In this document: positions 10,401-18,278 of the stretch, piece after piece | Position numbering within the stretch: the first letter of the stretch is position 1 | Layout: every line of letters starts with the position of its first letter | Assembly (NCBI RefSeq): GCF_012974865.1 | Contig: NZ_CP043633.1 | Location: 2,911,501 to 2,975,500 of the forward strand | Source: Nonlabens sp. Ci31 | Lineage (GTDB): Bacteria > Bacteroidota > Bacteroidia > Flavobacteriales > Flavobacteriaceae | Length of the DNA stretch: 64,000 nucleotides | Reading direction: 5' to 3' | Made by a program: the position numbers and the translations under genes | Notes under the pieces: generated by a model | Told to the model about the DNA's origin: nothing | The model's database searches: none | The model's input: the letters and a program-made list of their open reading frames with translations, nothing else

Positions 10401-12086
10401 CTATTAGGACTGGAAGTAGGGCCATTAGGAAATCTTTATATGGAAAGCGATCATGGCCTTAGGATAACACATAACTTAAAATTAGACGGTACCATAGATC
10501 TTCAAGGAGAATCTCAATTGGTACAATCTACAGATAGCGATTTGATCTCTTCTATAACAGGAAAGATTGAAATCGATCAACAAGGAACTTCTAGTCAATA
10601 CGATTACAACTACTGGAGTTCACCAGTAAGTAGGATTACTAACGGGACCAATAACAATGGATACACCATATCGGGAGTTCTTAAAGATGGAACTTTAGTA
10701 ACCACTCCAAGAGACATACTATTTACTCCAACGTCAGTAAGAGATGGTGCTCCAGGAACAGTTAGCACACCTGCAACTATTTCAGGAAGATGGTTATGGA
10801 AATATGGAAATCTTACTAGCAATACGTATGCCAATTGGGAATACGCAGGACCTACTAGCAACCAATTTGCTGGAGAAGCCTGGACAATGAAAGGAACAGG
10901 AGCATCAGGAGCAACACAGAATTATATCTTTGTAGGAAAGCCTAATAATGGAGCTATTGATCTAAATATCGACAACGGGAATGACTACTTGGTAGGAAAC
11001 CCTTATCCAAGTGCCTTAGATGCTCATGAGTTTATCTCAGATAACCCAGATACAGATGGAACTGTTTATTTTTGGGAACACTGGGGAGGAAACACACATA
11101 TATTAAGAGACTATCAAGGTGGTTATGCTAGTTATAACTACTCTGGCGGAGTAGGTAGTGCTACCATAGGGACTTCAAATCCAGATATCAATCAAGGAGG
11201 AATAGCAACAAAGCGACCAGAACAATTTATCCCAGTAGGTCAAGGTTTCTTTGTCACCGGAATCAATGATGGCGGTAGCATTAGATTTAGAAACGATCAG
11301 CGTCAGTTTAGAAAAGAGTCAGATGGACAAAGTTTATTTGTATCTGCTCCAGGAAGCAATCCTATTTCAAGTATTGGAGATATCAATACAGTCAATGACC
11401 CACGTTCTAAAATCAGGTTGGGATTTGATTCTTCCAACTTAATTCACAGACAGTTGTTGGTGACTATAGATGGCAACACAACATCGGGATTTGATAGAGC
11501 TTATGACGGAAGAATGCAGGAAGAGCAAATGGATGACATGGCTTGGTCGCTGCCTAATGAGAAACTTCAAATACAAGGAGTTCCTGCTATGGATGCTACT
11601 ACAGAGCTGCCTTTATTTATAAAAGTAAATAACAACAGCAGGTTCAGCATCAAGATAGACGATCTACGCAATGTGGCTCCTACACAAGAAATATATGTCA
11701 AAGACGCTTTATTAAACACCTATGTCAATATTATGAATGCTATTTATACCAGCCCACAACTGGTTGCAGGAACTTATGAAGATCGTTTCTCTATTACCTT
11801 TTCAGATCCATCTACTTTAAGTAATGATAGTTTAGAAATAAGCGCTACCGACATTATTGTGTTTACACCTAATGATGCAGAAGAGTTACATATCAAGAGA
11901 TCTGTAGAAATAGAAATCGAAGAGCTAACGATCATCAATATGTTAGGACAACAGTTAAAAGTTTGGGATGTAGCCGACCAGAACGGAATCATTAGAATAG
12001 ATACCTCTTCCATAGCAAGCGGTAACTACATTATAAAAATGAACACTAATTACGGTATTCAAACTAGAAAAGTGATCATCAAGTAA
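7452..12086 (+). CDS. LamG/T9SS giant surface protein, copy C (1544 aa)
   Basis: Third paralog with the same architecture as copy B: signal peptide (residues 1-27, ending FLFGQ), N-terminal jelly-roll-like module, surface segment with YLAVKFGITLG and LNQKQAKS, LamG domain (~690-845), NYWSSPV, and a T9SS type A tail ending TRKVIIK. The N-terminal ~690 residues differ from copy B at many positions and by small indels (for example the loop NGGLSFLRGTSGDHPG). From nucleotide ~9470 onward the two genes are almost identical, with single differences such as KIDDLRN against KIDALRN and NAIYTS against NATYTS. This mosaic suggests gene conversion or recent unequal crossing-over. Function inferred as a surface adhesin or binding protein. 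Confidence 0.9.
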   Translation: MITFLHLNQKTILYVFTLFFSSFLFGQVTIYNADFENSTGVNAWTYQNNGGLSFLRGTSGDHPGNGGSYQYSGNQGGRYQNDTDVSATSLAINLSGYDKMTLSLDISHYTESNYDGMNIEFTNDGTNWYTLGKINDEATNWYNSSTTGGVSVMQGAWSDNSGGWFNASMDLPPQAFDNQNSVQFRVNFGSDGSNRDVGVAFDNVRIAGYTQQVKNYSDCGLGIGQNLELWLNARTLAGLSDGDPVSQWTNISSLNPASNISAEWTSATASGTERPIYYDNSTNNVNYNPVVSFDGTKQMFGKSGFYNRDIFIVINPTATISAARPTEDIFLGDDYVTNAGSQDVTGISINDTSARYGSYPDIAAYNQGAQTSYGRAIVHPNLVYDRPVIFNARLNAAGDGMDLYLDGVDLGLTLDPALMREENAATFKDILNSRYWLGRSEFFGPSFTGDILEIMSFSERKPDVDRQRLESYLAVKFGITLGLFPVPAISLPHVPGAYFDSNGNPLWNASTDTGYTYNVAGIGYDDCSLLNQKQAKSVDPFTFITIGLGDIYATNSANPSTFESSGDFLMWGSTRSTLTALPDPLEVTLGPSLVTTFTEVTERTWKFKEISQNANDIPEVKISVSTIGLTSLPPLVGNDAYVMIVSDDENFTTGIETKFLRTVGSNQEVFYDFDGTRYVKFGVAHEVIASKDILFDGTNDYVAMDDEVEFSGDYSISAWVKTNGSNSSNTDKTIVSKRAAGNDGYHFYITDSNRVAMTHNGTSTIVSNTALSNNVWRYVTFTYSGSTAVLYIDGIEDITQNIANTVPNDAKFCIASRYVDKYNIIDNFSGNLDEIRIFSRALSQDQIRFMMNQEIEIDGTGIKGSIIPETVSRNDISGLNWNNDLEAYFNMNTYIGTHLNDASGNGHRGSLIQPDSFSINEQTAPLPYVSTSDGNWNSVSSWSNGNAMFIPGATRVINGTTVSIDWNIAVVNENITANNKDYTLLGLEVGPLGNLYMESDHGLRITHNLKLDGTIDLQGESQLVQSTDSDLISSITGKIEIDQQGTSSQYDYNYWSSPVSRITNGTNNNGYTISGVLKDGTLVTTPRDILFTPTSVRDGAPGTVSTPATISGRWLWKYGNLTSNTYANWEYAGPTSNQFAGEAWTMKGTGASGATQNYIFVGKPNNGAIDLNIDNGNDYLVGNPYPSALDAHEFISDNPDTDGTVYFWEHWGGNTHILRDYQGGYASYNYSGGVGSATIGTSNPDINQGGIATKRPEQFIPVGQGFFVTGINDGGSIRFRNDQRQFRKESDGQSLFVSAPGSNPISSIGDINTVNDPRSKIRLGFDSSNLIHRQLLVTIDGNTTSGFDRAYDGRMQEEQMDDMAWSLPNEKLQIQGVPAMDATTELPLFIKVNNNSRFSIKIDDLRNVAPTQEIYVKDALLNTYVNIMNAIYTSPQLVAGTYEDRFSITFSDPSTLSNDSLEISATDIIVFTPNDAEELHIKRSVEIEIEELTIINMLGQQLKVWDVADQNGIIRIDTSSIASGNYIIKMNTNYGIQTRKVIIK

Positions 12087-12377
12087 AAAGTGATTCACTT
12101 ATAATAATTACAACAGCCTGTTTCCACTAGTAAACAGGCTGTTTATTTATCTTATATTTCGTTTTTCCATCTTTACAAGTTCCTATAGCAAAAGCTTTAA
12201 AGTACGTATTGCTTATCTCCAATTGAAATATCAAATAGAAGATCCTATAGTTAGCATAAATTCTAACCAGTCGGCTCTGTTACTTTTTAAATTTTAAAGT
12301 TTATTCAAGAATGCATTGTATGGAAATGGTTAAAAAATCTGACCAAGGCAAGCTGTAGTTTTTGGACGCCTATTTAG
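12087..12377. other. Convergent intergenic region after copy C
   Basis: Holds the copy C terminator and then about 230 bp of AT-rich sequence with no gene, ending at the stop codon of the minus-strand DUF808 gene. The repeat unit shared after A and B is cut short here, just past the hairpin. Confidence 0.6.
12112..12150 (+). terminator. Terminator after copy C
   Basis: Perfect 12-bp stem AACAGCCTGTTT / AAACAGGCTGTT (12112-12123 and 12132-12143) followed by TATTTATC. It is the best-formed of the three paralogous hairpins and closes the array. Confidence 0.7.
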
Positions 12378-13253
12378 CTATTGCTTTTTATTAAAAAACA
12401 GGTATTTAAATAGTTTAAACAAAGCCAAGGAAATGGCTCCTACGATCAGACCAGTGATCAACTCACCTACAAGAGAAGGAAGTGACGATAGAAGCTCCTC
12501 TATAAAATGTAGGTTGTGCATAAAGATTCCACCAGCAACTAATAAAAGTGCGACAGTTCCTATTACAGATAAACTCTTAATTATCCAAGGTAACGCCTGG
12601 ACTAATATGGTACCTATCGTTTTTGATATACTCTTCTTTTTATCACTCCATTTAACTAATCTCCATCCTAAATCATCAATTCTAACAATTAGGGCTACAA
12701 TTCCGTAAACTCCTATAGTGGCAATAATTGCGACTATGGACACCACTAAAATTTGCATAAGTAGAATTTCTTCCAAAACAGACCCCAATGCAATGATTAC
12801 AATTTCTACAGATAAAATAAAGTCGGTCACAATAGCCGATTTAATCTTATCTTTTTCTGAGGCTAGAATTTCGGCCTCTGATAATTTGGGACTTTTAATT
12901 TCTATTTTTGGCTTATCGTGTGGAAACAACCACTCATAAATCTTTTCAGCACCTTCAAATGCCAGATAAATAGCTCCTAAAAGCAAAATAATTGTTATTG
13001 CCCAAGGTAAAAACGCACTTAATAGAAAAGCAATAGGCAAAATGATGAGCTTATTTAAAAAAGAGCCTTTAGTAATAGCCCACAAAATAGGTATTTCTCT
13101 AGAAGAAACAAAACCAGAAGCTTTTTCGGCATTTACGGCAAGATCATCACCTAAAATGCCTGCTGTTTTTTTTGTTGCAACCTTACTCATTGCAGCCATG
13201 TCATCCATGAGTACCGCTATATCATCTAGTAAAGCAAAAAATCCTGACGCCAT
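12378..13253 (-). CDS. DUF808 (YedI-like) membrane protein
   Basis: 291-residue integral membrane protein of the DUF808/YedI family, length typical. The N-terminus MASGFFALLDDIAVLMDD and the segments KKTAGILGDDLAVNAE and LFPHDKP are characteristic. About six hydrophobic segments are visible (near residues 70-100, 140-160, 165-190, 215-245 and the C-terminus). The family has no established function. It is a single gene, convergent with surface-protein copy C. Confidence 0.88.
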   Translation of the reverse strand: MASGFFALLDDIAVLMDDMAAMSKVATKKTAGILGDDLAVNAEKASGFVSSREIPILWAITKGSFLNKLIILPIAFLLSAFLPWAITIILLLGAIYLAFEGAEKIYEWLFPHDKPKIEIKSPKLSEAEILASEKDKIKSAIVTDFILSVEIVIIALGSVLEEILLMQILVVSIVAIIATIGVYGIVALIVRIDDLGWRLVKWSDKKKSISKTIGTILVQALPWIIKSLSVIGTVALLLVAGGIFMHNLHFIEELLSSLPSLVGELITGLIVGAISLALFKLFKYLFFNKKQ

Positions 13254-13610
13254 GGGTTATCTTTATTATCGGTGAATATGTTTGAATAAATCCTACAACA
13301 ACTTGCAAATTTGTAACTTCTTTCCTGTTTAAGTACTGCATTCCATTAAAGTTTTGGAATTATATAAAGTTGTATTTTTAAACGCCAAATTTAAATTATT
13401 TACCTGATTGGAGCAACCTTAAATTACTTTCAAAAGGTTAAATAGTTTCTTTATTTTATAAGCCTCTAGGATTATAAAATCATCTTTAGATTAAAAAAAA
13501 CTTACAGTTAGATACCATCTTTCGTGTTATGAAAAAGGGAATTACTTTACCGGTTCTACTTGAAAATTGCTTTTAAAACAAAAACGGCCACAAGGCAAGA
13601 AGTGAAACAC
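13254..13610. other. Intergenic region between lysA and the DUF808 gene
   Basis: About 360 bp, AT-rich, with no gene, RNA or repeat recognised. It should hold the promoter of the minus-strand DUF808 gene near 13254-13350. Confidence 0.5.
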
Positions 13611-13641
13611 AAAAAAAAGCCCAATCATAAGATGGGCTTTT
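13611..13641 (-). terminator. lysA intrinsic terminator
   Basis: On the minus strand, AAAAGCCCA, a 9-base loop and TGGGCTTTT are followed by more T residues (plus strand A-run 13611-13618). It begins 20 bp after the lysA stop. Confidence 0.85.
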
Positions 13642-13661
13642 GTATAAAAGTAGGAAATCAA

Positions 13662-14885
13662 CTATACAGGTATCAATTCTTCCAGTTGAATCTCACACTG
13701 TCCCTTTAATATATCTTTCATAGTTTCTCGTTCACGTATCAAGTGGGATGTACCGTTGTACCAAAGAACTTCGGCAGGTCGGTATCGAGAATTATAATTG
13801 CTTGCCATAGAAAAACAATAGGCTCCAGCATTTGAGAAAGAAAGAATATCTCCTTCTGTAATTTCAGCAATCTGGCGGTTGCTTGCAAAGGTGTCGGTTT
13901 CACATATATATCCTACTACACTATAAAAGCGATTGCGTCCTTCTGGATTTGAAATGTTTTTGATACCATGATAAGAACCGTATAACATAGGTCTTATCAA
14001 ATGATTAAACCCAGAGTCAATTCCCGCAAAAACCGTAGAAGTGGTTTGTTTGACCACGTTTACTTCGGCTAGAAACTTCCCAGCTTCACTTACTAAAAAC
14101 TTTCCTGGCTCAAATGCCATAGTAATTTCACGACCATAATCCTCGCAAAATTGATGGAAACGCACACATAATTGATCTGCTAGGTCTTCAATATCGGTAG
14201 AAACGTCTCCTTCTTTATAAGGGACTTTAAAACCACTACCGAAGTCAATAAACTCCAGATCTTTAAATTTGGCTGCCGTTTCAAAAAGAATCTCTGTTGC
14301 ATAAAGAAATACACCTATGTCTAAAATGTCACTACCAGTATGCATATGAACACCATTAACCATCATTCCTGTATTCTCCACAATACGCAAGATATGAGGT
14401 ATTTGATGTATAGAGATTCCAAATTTACTATCGATATGTCCTACAGAAATATTTGCATTTCCACCAGCCATCACATGAGGATTGATTCTTATACATACAG
14501 GCGTATTAGGATGTTTAGAACCGAATTGCTCTAAAATGGAAAGGTTGTCTATATTGATTTGCACCCCTTTTGTGGCAACTTTCTCTATTTCTTCTAGGGA
14601 AACACCATTAGGAGTAAAGATTATTTTCTTAGGATCAACGCCAGCAGCAAGACCTAATTCAACCTCTTGTAGACTCACGGTATCGAGCCCAGCGCCTAAC
14701 TGTTTAAAAAGTTTCAAAATTGAGATGTTCGAAAGTGCTTTAACTGCGTAGTGAATTCTTAAGTTTTTCGCTTTCGCGAAAGCGGAAACTAAACGTTCAT
14801 ACTGCGCTACAATGACCTCTGCATCATAGACATAGACCGGACTACCGTGTTCACGGGCTATGTTTAATAAATCTTGATTATTCAT
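13662..14885 (-). CDS. lysA: Diaminopimelate decarboxylase
   Basis: 407-residue PLP-dependent decarboxylase of the alanine racemase-like fold type III group, converting meso-diaminopimelate to L-lysine and CO2. The PLP lysine is K49 in HYAVKALS. Other family motifs are HIDSKFG, HMHTGSDI, GSGFKVPY (phosphate-binding region), EPGKFLVSEAG, and the catalytic Cys in CETD. The palindrome GCTTTCGCGAAAGC lies inside the gene (14769-14784) and encodes AFAKA at residues 35-39. The gene is monocistronic, with a -7 box 18 bp upstream and a strong terminator downstream. Confidence 0.95.
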   Translation of the reverse strand: MNNQDLLNIAREHGSPVYVYDAEVIVAQYERLVSAFAKAKNLRIHYAVKALSNISILKLFKQLGAGLDTVSLQEVELGLAAGVDPKKIIFTPNGVSLEEIEKVATKGVQINIDNLSILEQFGSKHPNTPVCIRINPHVMAGGNANISVGHIDSKFGISIHQIPHILRIVENTGMMVNGVHMHTGSDILDIGVFLYATEILFETAAKFKDLEFIDFGSGFKVPYKEGDVSTDIEDLADQLCVRFHQFCEDYGREITMAFEPGKFLVSEAGKFLAEVNVVKQTTSTVFAGIDSGFNHLIRPMLYGSYHGIKNISNPEGRNRFYSVVGYICETDTFASNRQIAEITEGDILSFSNAGAYCFSMASNYNSRYRPAEVLWYNGTSHLIRERETMKDILKGQCEIQLEELIPV

Positions 14886-14902
14886 GGTTAAAGTTAAGCC
14901 TA

Positions 14903-14910
14903 CAAAAGTA
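14903..14910 (-). promoter_or_regulatory. lysA -7 box (TACTTTTG)
   Basis: Matches the Bacteroidota TAnnTTTG -7 consensus on the minus strand, ending 17 bp before the ATG, which implies a very short leader. No convincing -33 element was picked out. Confidence 0.6.
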
Positions 14911-15046
14911 ATAGAGTAGCAGAATTAAACGTGAATAATATCATAAAATTTAACAGTAAGTTTAAAGTCTAGAGGAGCTGCATATCATGTGTATAAAATA
15001 AGCATTCTTTTAGATAGAATAATTTCAAATTCAAAGTTCACTTTCT

Positions 15047-15054
15047 TACTTTTG
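15047..15054 (+). promoter_or_regulatory. sucC -7 box (TACTTTTG)
   Basis: Consensus TAnnTTTG 31 bp before the sucC ATG. The identical octamer precedes lysA, aroB, lpxD and panB. Confidence 0.6.
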
Positions 15055-15085
15055 CTGTACTTAAATTGAATCTTAAAGAACAATT

Positions 15086-16282
15086 ATGAATCTTCACGAA
15101 TATCAAGGTAAAGAAATACTCGCCAGCTATGGTGTTACCATACAAAGGGGTAAAGTTGCAACAACTTCAGAAGAAGCCGTAGCCGCTGCAAAAGCGATTA
15201 CCGAGGAAACTGGAACTGGATGGCATGTCATCAAAGCACAGGTTCACGCTGGTGGTCGTGGTAAAGGTGGTGGTGTTAAACTTGCAAAAAACCTTGATCA
15301 AGTAAAAGAAATTTCTGGGCAGATTATAGGAATGGATCTTGTTACTCCTCAGACGAGTGCTGAAGGTAAGAGAGTACACCAAGTTCTTGTTGCAGAAGAT
15401 GTATACGAGCCAGGAGAGGCAGAAATAGAAGAATTCTATATGTCTGTACTACTAGATCGCGCACAAGGAAAAAATATGATTATGTATTCTACAGAAGGTG
15501 GGATGGATATCGAGACTGTGGCTGAAGAAACACCTCACTTGATTTTTACAGAAACTATACATCCAGCGCACGGTCTTCAAGCTTTTCAAGCGAGACGTAT
15601 CGCTTTCAATTTAGGATTAAGCGGCAAAGCTTTTAAAGAGATGACAAAGTTTGTCGACTGTCTATACAACGCTTATGTAGGGTCTGACTCTGCTTTATTT
15701 GAAATCAATCCAGTCCTTAAAGCTTCTAATAACACCATTATTGCAGTAGATTGTAAGATCACTCTTGATGAGAATGCATTATTCCGTCACAAAGATCTTG
15801 AGGCGTTAAGAGATGTTAGAGAAGAAAACCCAACAGAAGTAGAAGCAAGAGCCGTAGGATTGAACTATGTGGATCTAGACGGTAATGTAGGTTGTATGGT
15901 AAATGGTGCCGGACTTGCTATGGCAACTATGGACCTGATCAAACAAGCCGGTGGAGAACCTGCAAACTTCTTAGATGTAGGTGGTACTGCAGACGCTAAA
16001 CGTGTGGAAGAAGCGTTCCGTATTATCTTAAAGGATGATAAAGTAGAAGCTATTCTTGTCAACATATTTGGTGGTATCGTAAGATGTGACCGTGTAGCAC
16101 AAGGAATAGTAGATGCTTATAAAAATATGGGTGATGCTATTAACGTACCAATTATTGTGAGACTTCAGGGTACGAATGCAGAAATTGCCAAAGAACTCAT
16201 TGATAACTCTGGACTAGATGTTCAAAGTGCTGTTGAATTCCAAGAAGCAGCTGATAAAGTACAAGCGGTTTTAAATAAGTAA
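15086..16282 (+). CDS. sucC: Succinyl-CoA synthetase (ADP-forming) beta subunit
   Basis: 398 residues, the usual length. TCA-cycle enzyme that, with SucD, couples succinyl-CoA cleavage to nucleotide phosphorylation. N-terminal ATP-grasp domain (MNLHEYQGKEIL, GGRGKGGGVKLAK), central AHGLQAFQARRIAF, and C-terminal CoA-ligase-type domain with GCMVNGAGLAMATMD, FLDVGGTAD and NIFGGIVRCDRVAQGI. The partner sucD lies 16.5 kb away at 32846-33718, so the two subunits are not co-transcribed. Confidence 0.97.
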   Translation: MNLHEYQGKEILASYGVTIQRGKVATTSEEAVAAAKAITEETGTGWHVIKAQVHAGGRGKGGGVKLAKNLDQVKEISGQIIGMDLVTPQTSAEGKRVHQVLVAEDVYEPGEAEIEEFYMSVLLDRAQGKNMIMYSTEGGMDIETVAEETPHLIFTETIHPAHGLQAFQARRIAFNLGLSGKAFKEMTKFVDCLYNAYVGSDSALFEINPVLKASNNTIIAVDCKITLDENALFRHKDLEALRDVREENPTEVEARAVGLNYVDLDGNVGCMVNGAGLAMATMDLIKQAGGEPANFLDVGGTADAKRVEEAFRIILKDDKVEAILVNIFGGIVRCDRVAQGIVDAYKNMGDAINVPIIVRLQGTNAEIAKELIDNSGLDVQSAVEFQEAADKVQAVLNK

Positions 16283-16303
16283 AATCAAATAAAATATAGA
16301 ATT

Positions 16304-16344
16304 AAAAATCCCATTAAGGCTTTTGCTTTAATGGGATTTTTTTT
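16304..16344 (+). terminator. sucC intrinsic terminator
   Basis: AAAATCCCATTAA / TTAATGGGATTTT stem followed by a run of eight T residues, 22 bp after the stop. Confidence 0.9.
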
Positions 16345-16689
16345 CCATTTATGTATACTCTTAAATAAAAAGCTGCTCTTGTTTTATGCCAGCCTGTAGT
16401 CGTGTTTTCTATTTTTTAAAGCTTTTTTAACCTATAGATATTTAGGATAGCGGTAAGTAAAATTACGAATAACATCATTTTTAAAAAGCCCATCATCTTA
16501 AAATGTTCTAATTAAAAATTGATATCACTTAAATGAAATAAAGTTGCGAAAAAAAATGCAGGAGGAATGATGACTTTAGCCACCTTGACATTGATGTTCT
16601 TTAATTGGTTTTTGATTGTTGTGTACTCTAGTCATTTTATTATGTTTTAACTAATACAACGTCTGTGCACAAACAAAAACAGGTATGGT
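16345..16689. other. Intergenic region, possible tiny ORF
   Basis: AT-rich region without a convincing gene. A hydrophobic 27-codon frame on the plus strand (16567-16650) starts with MMTLATLTLMFFNW and is preceded by GGAGG. Bacteroidota rarely rely on such a ribosome binding site, so this may be chance. Short hydrophobic frames also exist on the minus strand (for example one containing KVAKVIIPPAFFFATLF) and could be remnants of a membrane protein. Confidence 0.35.
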
Positions 16690-16995
16690 TTAATCTTCTT
16701 CTTCAGCCTTCTTTAAATCATCCACGGTAATTTCTGGTAGTGCTTCTGGATCGCCCATTTCTTTTTCAGAATAATCCTCTTCATCAAAAGATTCCATCTG
16801 CATAGAAAGACGCTTAGAAATCTTTACAAGGTACTTCGTGTCCTCTGTAATGACTTCTACCGCTTCTATAGTTTCATATTTATGATTTTTAAAAGTAATC
16901 ACATCATCATCACCATATCCATCAGGATATTTTTCTACTAGCATGGCCAATACTTCTGGCGTAAGCTTTTTGTAATCAACAATAACATTTCTCAT
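16690..16995 (-). CDS. Conserved acidic hypothetical protein
   Basis: 101 residues starting MRNVIVDYKKLTPEVLAML, then YPDGYGDDDVITFKNHKYETIEAVEV and a very acidic C-terminus (DLKKAEEED). I recall similar proteins in other Flavobacteriaceae, sometimes loosely labelled DNA primase, but nothing here shows a primase fold. The ATG at 16995 is chosen because conserved-looking sequence begins there; an upstream ATG at 17046 would add 17 residues. It lies 77 bp downstream of aroB on the same strand and may be co-transcribed with it. Cytoplasmic; function unknown. Confidence 0.75.
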   Translation of the reverse strand: MRNVIVDYKKLTPEVLAMLVEKYPDGYGDDDVITFKNHKYETIEAVEVITEDTKYLVKISKRLSMQMESFDEEDYSEKEMGDPEALPEITVDDLKKAEEED

Positions 16996-17072
16996 ATCAT
17001 GACCGTTTGGGATTACCGAAAATATATTATTTCTGACAACCCACAAAACAATATTCTGAAGTTATTTAAATT

Positions 17073-18137
17073 TTAAAGTAAAGAAAAGCTTTTGATGACC
17101 TCTTCAACAGGTACTGTTTGATCTGTAACAAAAGAGCCTATAGATTCCAATAAAACAAATCTGATCTCACCGTTCACGTTCTTTTTATCGTGCATCATCA
17201 ATTCCAGCATTTGTTCAATTTCAGATGATGTAAAAGTTAATTTCAATCCTATTTGCTGGTACCAAGACGCTATTTCATCAAAATCTTTTTTATTCAGTCC
17301 CGTATGTACATGACTTAAATAAGATTCTAAATACAGACCTGCAGCAATGGCCTCTCCATGCAATAATGACTCCTGATGCTCATTAGATAAACAAAATGAC
17401 TCTATAGCATGACCTATCGTATGGCCGTAATTCAACGATTTACGAGGACCTTTTTCAAAAGGATCACTGTTGACTACTTTATTTTTAATCACGGCGCTTT
17501 GATAGATAAGACTTTTAAAGGTTTCAGAATAATAGTCATCACCTATTTGAATCATAGCATTCCAGTACGCTCGATCTGCAATAAGACCATGTTTAAACAT
17601 TTCTATAGAACCATTGAGCAATTGTCTCTTTTCTAGAGATAATAAGTAGGAGGTGTCTATCAAGGTCATTTCTGGTGGGACAATAACACCTATTTGATTT
17701 TTTAGATGTCCTATATCAACACCATTTTTACCACCTATAGCGGCATCTACCATACCTAAAACCGTAGTTGGAACATGAACGAAAGAGATGCCTCTTTTAA
17801 TGGTAGAAGCGATAAAACCGCCTAAATCTGTAATAACGCCACCGCCAAGATTAATCATTAGACTATTGCGATCGCAGCCTAATTCAATCATCGCACTCCA
17901 CACGCCACTGCATGTTTCTATATTTTTGTGTTCTTCTCCAGGCTCTACTTCGATGATTTCAATACGAGCTTCTGTTTCTATATGCGGCATAAGAATGGGA
18001 TAACAATGTTCCATGGTATTTTCGTCTACAAGTATAAAAATACAGCTTGGTTTTTTAGAAGCTATATATTTATTGAGATTCAGATACGTATCTTCTTGAA
18101 AATGTATGCTGTAATTGGAGTTTAAAATGGACTTCAT
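17073..18137 (-). CDS. aroB: 3-dehydroquinate synthase
   Basis: 354 residues, normal length. Converts DAHP to 3-dehydroquinate, the second shikimate-pathway step, using NAD and a divalent metal. NAD-binding region: LGGGVITDLGGFIAS and VPTTVLGMVDAAIGGKNGVD. Metal ligands are visible as Glu in GSIEMFKHG and His in NYGHTIGHAIES and LLHGEAIAAG. Its 5' leader (about 80 nt from the predicted promoter) contains an exact copy of the palindrome CGCTTTCGCGAAAGCG. Divergent from proline dehydrogenase. Confidence 0.96.
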   Translation of the reverse strand: MKSILNSNYSIHFQEDTYLNLNKYIASKKPSCIFILVDENTMEHCYPILMPHIETEARIEIIEVEPGEEHKNIETCSGVWSAMIELGCDRNSLMINLGGGVITDLGGFIASTIKRGISFVHVPTTVLGMVDAAIGGKNGVDIGHLKNQIGVIVPPEMTLIDTSYLLSLEKRQLLNGSIEMFKHGLIADRAYWNAMIQIGDDYYSETFKSLIYQSAVIKNKVVNSDPFEKGPRKSLNYGHTIGHAIESFCLSNEHQESLLHGEAIAAGLYLESYLSHVHTGLNKKDFDEIASWYQQIGLKLTFTSSEIEQMLELMMHDKKNVNGEIRFVLLESIGSFVTDQTVPVEEVIKSFSLL

Positions 18138-18170
18138 TAAAAAATAAGGTTATAGGTTTGATGATAAGTA

Positions 18171-18186
18171 CGCTTTCGCGAAAGCG
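18171..18186. repeat. Palindrome CGCTTTCGCGAAAGCG in the aroB leader
   Basis: Perfect 16-bp palindrome, 33 bp upstream of the aroB ATG and between it and the predicted -7 box. One of two purely intergenic copies in the window. Confidence 0.9.
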
Positions 18187-18223
18187 AGAACATCATACAC
18201 CTGGAATATATGTTATGATTTAC

Positions 18224-18231
18224 CAAAAGTA
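18224..18231 (-). promoter_or_regulatory. aroB -7 box (TACTTTTG)
   Basis: TAnnTTTG consensus on the minus strand, 86 bp upstream of the aroB ATG, giving a predicted leader of about 80 nt. Confidence 0.5.
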
Positions 18232-18266
18232 GCGTCTATATGATTAAATAAAACCAATTTCGAAAT

Positions 18267-18274
18267 TATATTTG
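18267..18274 (+). promoter_or_regulatory. Proline dehydrogenase -7 box (TATATTTG)
   Basis: TAnnTTTG consensus ending only 4 bp before the ATG at 18279. With a start site 5-7 nt downstream, the transcript would be leaderless or nearly so. Confidence 0.6.
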
Positions 18275-18278
18275 TACC

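Larger units (their letters stand above)
1..12086 (+). repeat. Tandem ~5.05-kb gene repeat (three copies)
   Basis: Copy A aligns to copy B at a shift of 5051 bases, and copy B to copy C at 5041 bases near the 3' end and 5053 at the start codon. The most conserved block of each unit runs from just before the LamG domain through the stop codon and, for A and B, ~146-149 bp beyond it. The 5' halves of B and C are related but diverged. Confidence 0.85.

Noticed and set aside
12378..13275. Open frames on the plus strand opposite the DUF808 gene.
   Set aside because: They are antisense shadows; the DUF808 family match on the minus strand covers the region.
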